DNA from: Macrotrachela quadricornifera
Taxonomy: Eukaryota; Rotifera; Eurotatoria; Philodinida; Philodinidae
DNA: 64,000 nucleotides
Assembly (NCBI GenBank): GCA_022393335.1
Contig: JAJEKB010020956.1
Coordinates: 1,031,420-1,095,419, forward strand
Direction: 5' to 3'
A program made the translations under genes and the position numbers. Every line of letters begins with the position of its first letter. Within the stretch, counting starts at the first letter, position 1. Of the stretch, positions 58,730 to 64,000 are shown piece after piece. The notes below the pieces were generated by a model that was not told the DNA's origin, made no database searches, and saw only the letters and a list, made by a program, of their open reading frames with translations.

Positions 58730-60803
58730 GTCAACAGATTTTAAAAGCGAATCCGACAGATTTTACTGTTTTATGGCTCGATGCTACAATAGAAAGCAAT
58801 TCTTCAAGCTCAATAAAAAATAAAAGAAGCCTCACTGGAGTTAAAAATCTAAAGAAAATAGAGAGTGAAGAAGAATATGAACAGTATATTCATATGGCAC
58901 CATTAACCGAAACAATTATCCTCATTGCTAGTAAAACATTAGCGAAAAATGTCATACAATCTATTCATCAACAATGTCAATTACCTATTATATTTGTCTT
59001 TGATGATACTGAAGAATCAGATAATCAATGGATTTTAAAACATAAGAAGGTAATCTGTAATTTTTGTATCACACCTTTTCATTGTATACGTTTATTTTAG
59101 GTAAAATTGGTAAAACTTGATATGCTCGAAGGGCATATCAAACGATTTCGATGTCGATGGCTTCGGCATTCCAGTCGAGATTTTCTTCTGTTGAATATAT
59201 TTAACAAAGTCAACGTCGGCATAGAACGTTCATCAACTGGTATAAATGGCACATTTCTCTTCTCTCAATTATTTCTTGATACTCTTCTACAGATCAAACC
59301 GTCCACGAAAGATAAAGATAAGTTTGTTCGTACATGTGCTAAAATATATCGTGGTTGTTGTCAAGAAGTAAAAGATTTAGAAGATTTCAATATATATTAT
59401 AGAGAAGCCGATGTATTGGAATGGTACACATCGATTTTCTTTTTCTACTTCATTTTTTTATTCATGATTTACGACATCAGCTGGATTTACATTGATGTTT
59501 ATTTCAAGTACATGTTTATCGTGGTCAATTAATGTCCAAAAATGAATTATCCTATTTGAAAGACTCGACTGATAAATTTATTTCAATGAATTCATTTTTT
59601 TCGACCAGTATATATAGGAATGTAGTACTACACTTTCTTGGAGTAACTGCCAATGATGTCACTTCACCTTCAGACGATAATGAGTATGTTTTATTCGAGA
59701 TCGATGCCTATCCCAACCTTAATCATGGAGTGCCACCATTTGCTGACATCGGTAGTTTTAGTGAGCTTGATGAAGAAGAAGTTCTATTTACATTAGGCGC
59801 AATATTTCATTTGAATCATGTTCGTCCTGATTCAGAAAATGAACAATTAAATGTTGTGCCAATGACTTTATGTAGCAATGATGATCATGAATTGAAAGCT
59901 GTCTTTGATGTGATGAAAAAGGAGTATCAAGAAGATAATATGGAATTTAATAACGATAGTGATGAACAGCATTTAATTTCCTTAGGTATTATATTACTGA
60001 ACATGGGGCATTTTAAATCGGCTGCCAAAGTTTTCTATCGTGTGCTGTATATATTAGAAAGTCAACCAGAATCAGTGAATAAAGCTACCTGTTATTGATA
60101 TGTTGGGGACGTTCATCGTCAGAATAATCAATTTCGAAAAAGTAAACAGATTGGAAATTTACAGTTTGGCATCAAACTTATATTTCCTGTAAGTAGATAT
60201 TTTGTTTAAATAAGTTCAGAGCTAAATACTGCTTTGAAAATATATAAACGAAATTATGATGACGAATACATTGGCACTCAAATTGCTGCATGTTACTCGA
60301 GTATAGGTGCAGCCTATCTTTATACCCGTCAATATTCATTAGCAGTAGAATATTATCAGAAAGCTTTAAGTATTGAAGAAAAAATTCTACTATATCTACA
60401 TCCTGCTCTTGCATACTGTTATAACAATTTAGCACGCAGTTTCTATCGTATTGATGATCATGGATCAGCTATCATGTATTTTAAGAAGGACTTAGAGATT
60501 GGACTGAAATCATTACCATTAGGACATCCTCTTATTACTGAATTGTGTTATATATTAGGTAGAATCTATAAAGATATAGATGATAACATGCTCTCGGAAG
60601 AATATTTTCAAAAGCAGCTTATATTTCTCGACCATTCAAGACTATCGGTAGTATCTGATGGAAAAATGCACTATATATGTCCCCGGTGTCGTGTTCCTGC
60701 TTGGGTGTATTCTGGATGTTGCGCTTACAAGGGAAAACCATGTGTCACATGTTTAAGACGATTATTCGGTTTCATAAAATCAGCAAGTGTATTGCCTGTT
60801 TAA
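58730..60803 (+). pseudogene. ADP-ribosyltransferase-TPR gene B, catalytic motifs present but frame broken
   Basis: Paralogue of gene A. The exon 58730-59049 carries TVLWLDATIESN; a 51 bp intron follows in phase 0; the next exon starts at 59101 and includes STGINGTFLFSQLFLDTLL. All three R-S-E elements of arginine-specific enzymes are visible: HVYRGQ (59511-59528), NSFFSTS (59589-59609) and DEEEVLF (about 59769-59789). TPRs follow from 60222 (YSSIGAAYLYTRQYSLAVEY, YNNLARSFYRIDDHGSAIMY), then an unusual Cys-rich tail (CPRCRVPAWVYSGCC, CVTCLRRL). Suspicious points: about 15-35 residues before the Arg motif are missing, with a TGA at 59493-59495 in the Arg-motif frame; a TGA sits after NKATCY near 60096; and the intron near 60190-60219 does not keep phase. 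The stops could hide short introns, so 'pseudogene' is provisional. Confidence 0.65.
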
Positions 60804-61074
60804 ATTGAATTTCTTTATCAGGATGTATTGATATCATTTAATGATTGTTGAATAAAAAAAATATGAAAAACGAGATTTATTCTAACCTTTATTATGACGT
60901 AGAGGAAGAAAAAAACCATTTAAGATAAGAAATGACCTTACCTAAGGGAAAAATGTAATTCAATATAGTTATATGACGATAGAATGACTTCCATATCGGA
61001 ATTGATTCAGCAAGTGAAGGATATAAAAGAGAAGAACATAAAGTCATGTTCTAATTATTCCTTGGAAGATAGAA
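60804..61074. other. Intergenic spacer
   Basis: This 270 bp AT-rich spacer contains the probable polyadenylation region of gene B (AATAAAAAAAATATG near 60850) and the promoter of the next gene. No further feature was seen. Confidence 0.4.
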
Positions 61075-61755
61075 ATGATCTTCAAACTGTTTACTATCAC
61101 GATAGTTTTGTCTAACTTGGTAGTCGAACCAATCAATTCGGCTGCCATCAATCGGCTTGAAAACGACAATTCAAATGATGATCTACCAGTAAGGTAATTC
61201 ATCGAATCCTGAACTCTTTTTTTATCTGTTGATTAGATGCAATCACTCGAATGGTCTGCGGATGAAGAGAACAGCGAAAATGATCATGTGATGCAAAAAA
61301 TATTTATTCGAGGATGGCCACGAATACCTTCTCATCCTTTTCCTCAAGTGCCTCCTTTTGACATTCCTAAACCACCTTTAATTCCTGGTCCCTATGTGTT
61401 TTCAACTATTCTTCCCCCATTTACTCGTCATCGAGGACGACGATCAGTACCAGAGATAGATGTTGTGACTGATGAACAAGATTTGACAAATAATCATGAA
61501 ACATCACAAGTCGAACAAGACATGGTAAGTTTTCACTACGTATTCAACACAATTAAACATGCATCTCTCCACATTTTAGCCAACAAATGCGTTCTATGAT
61601 ATTTATGATGATGAACCGATCATTGTATCCGAGGACAGTCGAAATGCTCCGTCTCTTCCTGTCACCAACGTATATTTATTGTACATTTGAAAGAACCGAC
61701 TTCTATTTTTTCTTTTTTTCTCTAGGATGAAAACGGCGAAAGCGAGTCATATTAG
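61075..61755 (+). CDS. Small secreted proline-rich, prohormone-like precursor
   Basis: Possibly a secreted peptide precursor or matrix protein; the function is unknown. The four exons are 61075-61188, 61237-61524, 61580-61669 and 61726-61755. Every intron is GT..AG, phase 0 and about 48-56 bp, and the total of 522 nt encodes 173 residues. Residues 1 to about 26 form a signal peptide (MIFKLFTITIVLSNLVV). Exon 2 encodes a Pro/aromatic-rich block (WPRIPSHPFPQVPPFDIPKP) and then a furin-like basic cluster RHRGRR at 102-107, followed by an acidic C-terminus (EIDVVTDEQDL, FYDIYDDEP). There is no cysteine pattern. All exon lengths are multiples of three, so exon skipping would keep frame. The gene model is strong; the prohormone reading is an inference from layout. 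Confidence 0.75.
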
Positions 61756-62148
61756 GATGCTTCTTCATTTGATATTTTTTTGTTTTATTTTCTCAATTAA
61801 TAATCCAGAATAAATGATCATCATCGTTCTCATGCTCATATAATTTCAGTCTTATATTCTATAAAAATAACTTCACACACTCAACTTATGGATTAGGAAT
61901 GTACCAAATCCGAACCTCTAGGTCTCGGTCTCATCCTTAGTGATATTTAACTTTGGAATTCTACTGCGATATGAGAAACTTACCACTTATCCTCAGAAGT
62001 ATTTTGCTTTCATATATTATTATTAAAAGTTTTTGTTTCACTGAAAATATAGGACAACGAAGTAGATTCTAAATGTAACCATAAATTCTAGTTATTTTAC
62101 AAAGAGTATTCACATAATATGAACCATGAAATATGATTTTTTTATCAT
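61756..62148. other. Intergenic
   Basis: The 3' flank of the precursor gene plus AT-rich sequence. No feature was recognised. Confidence 0.4.
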
Positions 62149-62560
62149 AATTTAAAGAACCAAAAATAGGAATCCTTTAAGCAAACTAACATAGAAAGAT
62201 TTTCAGGAGTTAAACGGCTTCTTTCTTTTCGTCCAAAATAAGCAGCTACACTAAATGTAGATTCAGATGAAACTAATATATTTGGAATTATTAGGTGTTG
62301 TCACGCTAAAGTTGACAAAAATTTAAACTTATTACTATTGAGATTCCGAAATACGAATGAATCATGCTATTTTGGATGATCAATGTCCATGATTGCATTC
62401 AATCCTTGAATAGCTAATAAGCGGTATATTGATAATTCATGAAAAATCGATAAAATGGCATCTTCTTTAATAATACGTGATTGATGTTGGCCTACAGTTG
62501 CCAAAAATCCTTTTAATAAATTTTATGTTGGTTTACATGCAACATAATACTAAAATTTAG
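62149..62560 (-). pseudogene. Fossil hAT transposase, C-terminal dimerisation region
   Basis: Read on the minus strand, VSSESTFSVAAYFGRKERSR followed by LTPENLSMLVCLKDSYFW is the hallmark hAT dimerisation domain end. Upstream (higher coordinates) HDSFVFRNLNSNKFKFLSTL and IIKEDAILSIFHELS match the preceding part of such transposases. Stops interrupt the frame and the catalytic core is missing. No terminal repeats were identified around it. Confidence 0.75.
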
Positions 62561-62622
62561 ATAGAACATTGACAGTATCATAAATCGTATTTTTCCGCGA
62601 AAAGATAAGTTGTCTTTTTATC

Positions 62623-62770
62623 GGGAACGGCGCGAAGGAGTCGGAGCAGGGGGAGAATACTTTCGAAAACGGAGAAAAGTGAGTACAATACCGGAGCATT
62701 TCAGTTATATTTTTTTCAAACACAGCGGGGTGATCCCCCGATCGCGCTCCCCCCGCTCGCGCCGTCCCTG
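62623..62770. mobile_element. GC-rich mini-element, about 150 bp, inverted ends
   Basis: GGGAACGGCGCGAAGGAG and GAGCAGGGGGAG at the left match inversely CTCCCCCCGCTCGCGCCGTC at the right. It contrasts sharply with the AT-rich flanks. No coding sequence is supported; the frame 62610-62798 merely spans the repeat. Confidence 0.6.
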
Positions 62771-63631
62771 TACATTATCCATTATGAACAGTTGTTGAGT
62801 GAATATTAAGTGCAGTACGCACTTTGTTGTAAACTTGAAAATTTTTCTTATCGATCTGAAAGAAACACATGCCTCTCTCTCTACATGTCTACACACATAT
62901 CAATGACTAAATGTTAGAGAAGAAGAGAAGAATAAAGAGAATAATAAGGTGATACAAATTGAAAAATAAATTACAATCTACTGTAACCAGCACAACCAGC
63001 TGAAATAGATTTTATAGATAATTTAATATTATGGTATTAATTGAAATATGATCAAATAGCATAGAAAGATCGATCGTTTTTTATCTCTGTCAGACTATAT
63101 ACAAGGAAAGTTATTTAAGCCTACTAGACGGTATTAAACTGCCACTACCCGTATTTTTGATACGTCCTAAGTGCTTTCGAAAAATCTTTTAGCATCAAAA
63201 AAAGCTAGTAAAAGACTATCTGATCTTATAAAAATCAGCTACATAGAAATTTGATGAGCTATCTAATATTCGTTAGAAATAAGATCATTGTCATGTTTTT
63301 GCTAGTATGTATATTTTTTCTTCTAATTTACATCAAGTTTTGGACTAATTTCATGTGCTATAAACTGAAATTAACCGACGGCTTTCGGCAGATTTATAGC
63401 ACATAAGATATGGTTAACGAAAATTTCGATATGAATCTAAAATTTGTTTTCAACAGTGAAGCACGCCTCCATTATTTCAATAAACAATATTTCAGCTCAA
63501 GTGATGGATGAATTCGAGAGAAGACGTAAATGCCTACTCTAAATAAATAAATTGTTATAATTATTAATGGCATGTAAATGTTGATATATACTCCTGGCAA
63601 AAAATAGTTTCCCTCTGTATTTCAAATATAT
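62771..63631. other. Intergenic to the assembly gap
   Basis: AT-rich, no gene. The last 45 bases (TCCTGGCAAAAAATAGTTTC and CCTCTG) could be a transposon end cut by the gap. Confidence 0.35.
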
Positions 63632-64000
63632 NNNNNNNNNNNNNNNNNNNNNNNNNNNNNNNNNNNNNNNNNNNNNNNNNNNNNNNNNNNNNNNNNNNNN
63701 NNNNNNNNNNNNNNNNNNNNNNNNNNNNNNNNNNNNNNNNNNNNNNNNNNNNNNNNNNNNNNNNNNNNNNNNNNNNNNNNNNNNNNNNNNNNNNNNNNNN
63801 NNNNNNNNNNNNNNNNNNNNNNNNNNNNNNNNNNNNNNNNNNNNNNNNNNNNNNNNNNNNNNNNNNNNNNNNNNNNNNNNNNNNNNNNNNNNNNNNNNNN
63901 NNNNNNNNNNNNNNNNNNNNNNNNNNNNNNNNNNNNNNNNNNNNNNNNNNNNNNNNNNNNNNNNNNNNNNNNNNNNNNNNNNNNNNNNNNNNNNNNNNNN
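63632..64000. other. Assembly gap (run of N)
   Basis: All bases are N to the end of the window. The sequence is unknown. Confidence 1.

Noticed and set aside
1..64000. Bacterial origin, CRISPR, operons, rRNA or tRNA genes
   Set aside because: Genes have spliceosomal introns and eukaryotic families. No regularly spaced short direct repeats, cloverleaf sequences or rRNA-like stretches were seen.

Overview
This window looks like nuclear DNA of a bdelloid rotifer. That is an inference from gene content, not a measured match. The DNA is very AT-rich, introns are often about 50-70 bp with GT..AG ends, and the gene families are ones expanded in bdelloids: R-S-E-class ADP-ribosyltransferases fused to TPR repeats, NHL-type propellers, F-box proteins, prodomain-less papain-like proteases and plant/bacterial-type basic secretory peptidases. 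No rRNA, tRNA, CRISPR array or bacterial operon was seen. The window ends in an assembly gap (63632-64000).

Layout. 1-5 kb: a broken ORF hit exactly at its start by a 4.1 kb TTAA-flanked DNA transposon (Kolobok/Mutator-like transposase), which also carries a plus-strand gene spanning the antisense transposase. 5.3-9.7 kb: an ADP-ribosyltransferase-TPR gene killed by stops, loss of its catalytic half and insertion of an apparently autonomous FLYWCH/MULE transposon. 13.2 kb: an intact secreted, heavily glycosylated beta-propeller-like gene. 15-16.6 kb: a terminal exon of unknown origin and a decayed F-box gene. 17.8-22 kb: two copies of a basic secretory peptidase gene, the second with a stop in its signal peptide. 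10-24 kb also holds a series of foldback (giant-palindrome) elements. 29-30 kb: a three-exon papain-like protease.

31.5-45.5 kb: a segmental duplication carrying two intact four-exon genes for secreted NHL-repeat proteins with Ser/Thr-rich stalks and GPI-like tails. Each has a foldback MITE just after the stop codon; copy 2 was later hit by a hAT-like element. 46-49.2 kb: a 1.6 kb inverted element and a piggyBac-like MITE. 49.8-51.5 kb: a two-exon gene for a signal-peptide-bearing GTPase with an Hsp20-like C-terminal domain. 53.7 kb: an exon resembling the C-terminal module of bacterial polymorphic toxins. 55-61 kb: a decayed ADP-ribosyltransferase, a decayed propeller gene, another ADP-ribosyltransferase-TPR gene with all three catalytic motifs but suspicious breaks, and a four-exon gene for a small secreted proline-rich precursor. 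62-62.8 kb: a hAT transposase fossil and a GC-rich mini-element.

The genes do not form a pathway. The region is gene-poor and transposon-rich, with at least six decayed genes, and most intact genes encode secreted proteins or members of lineage-expanded families.
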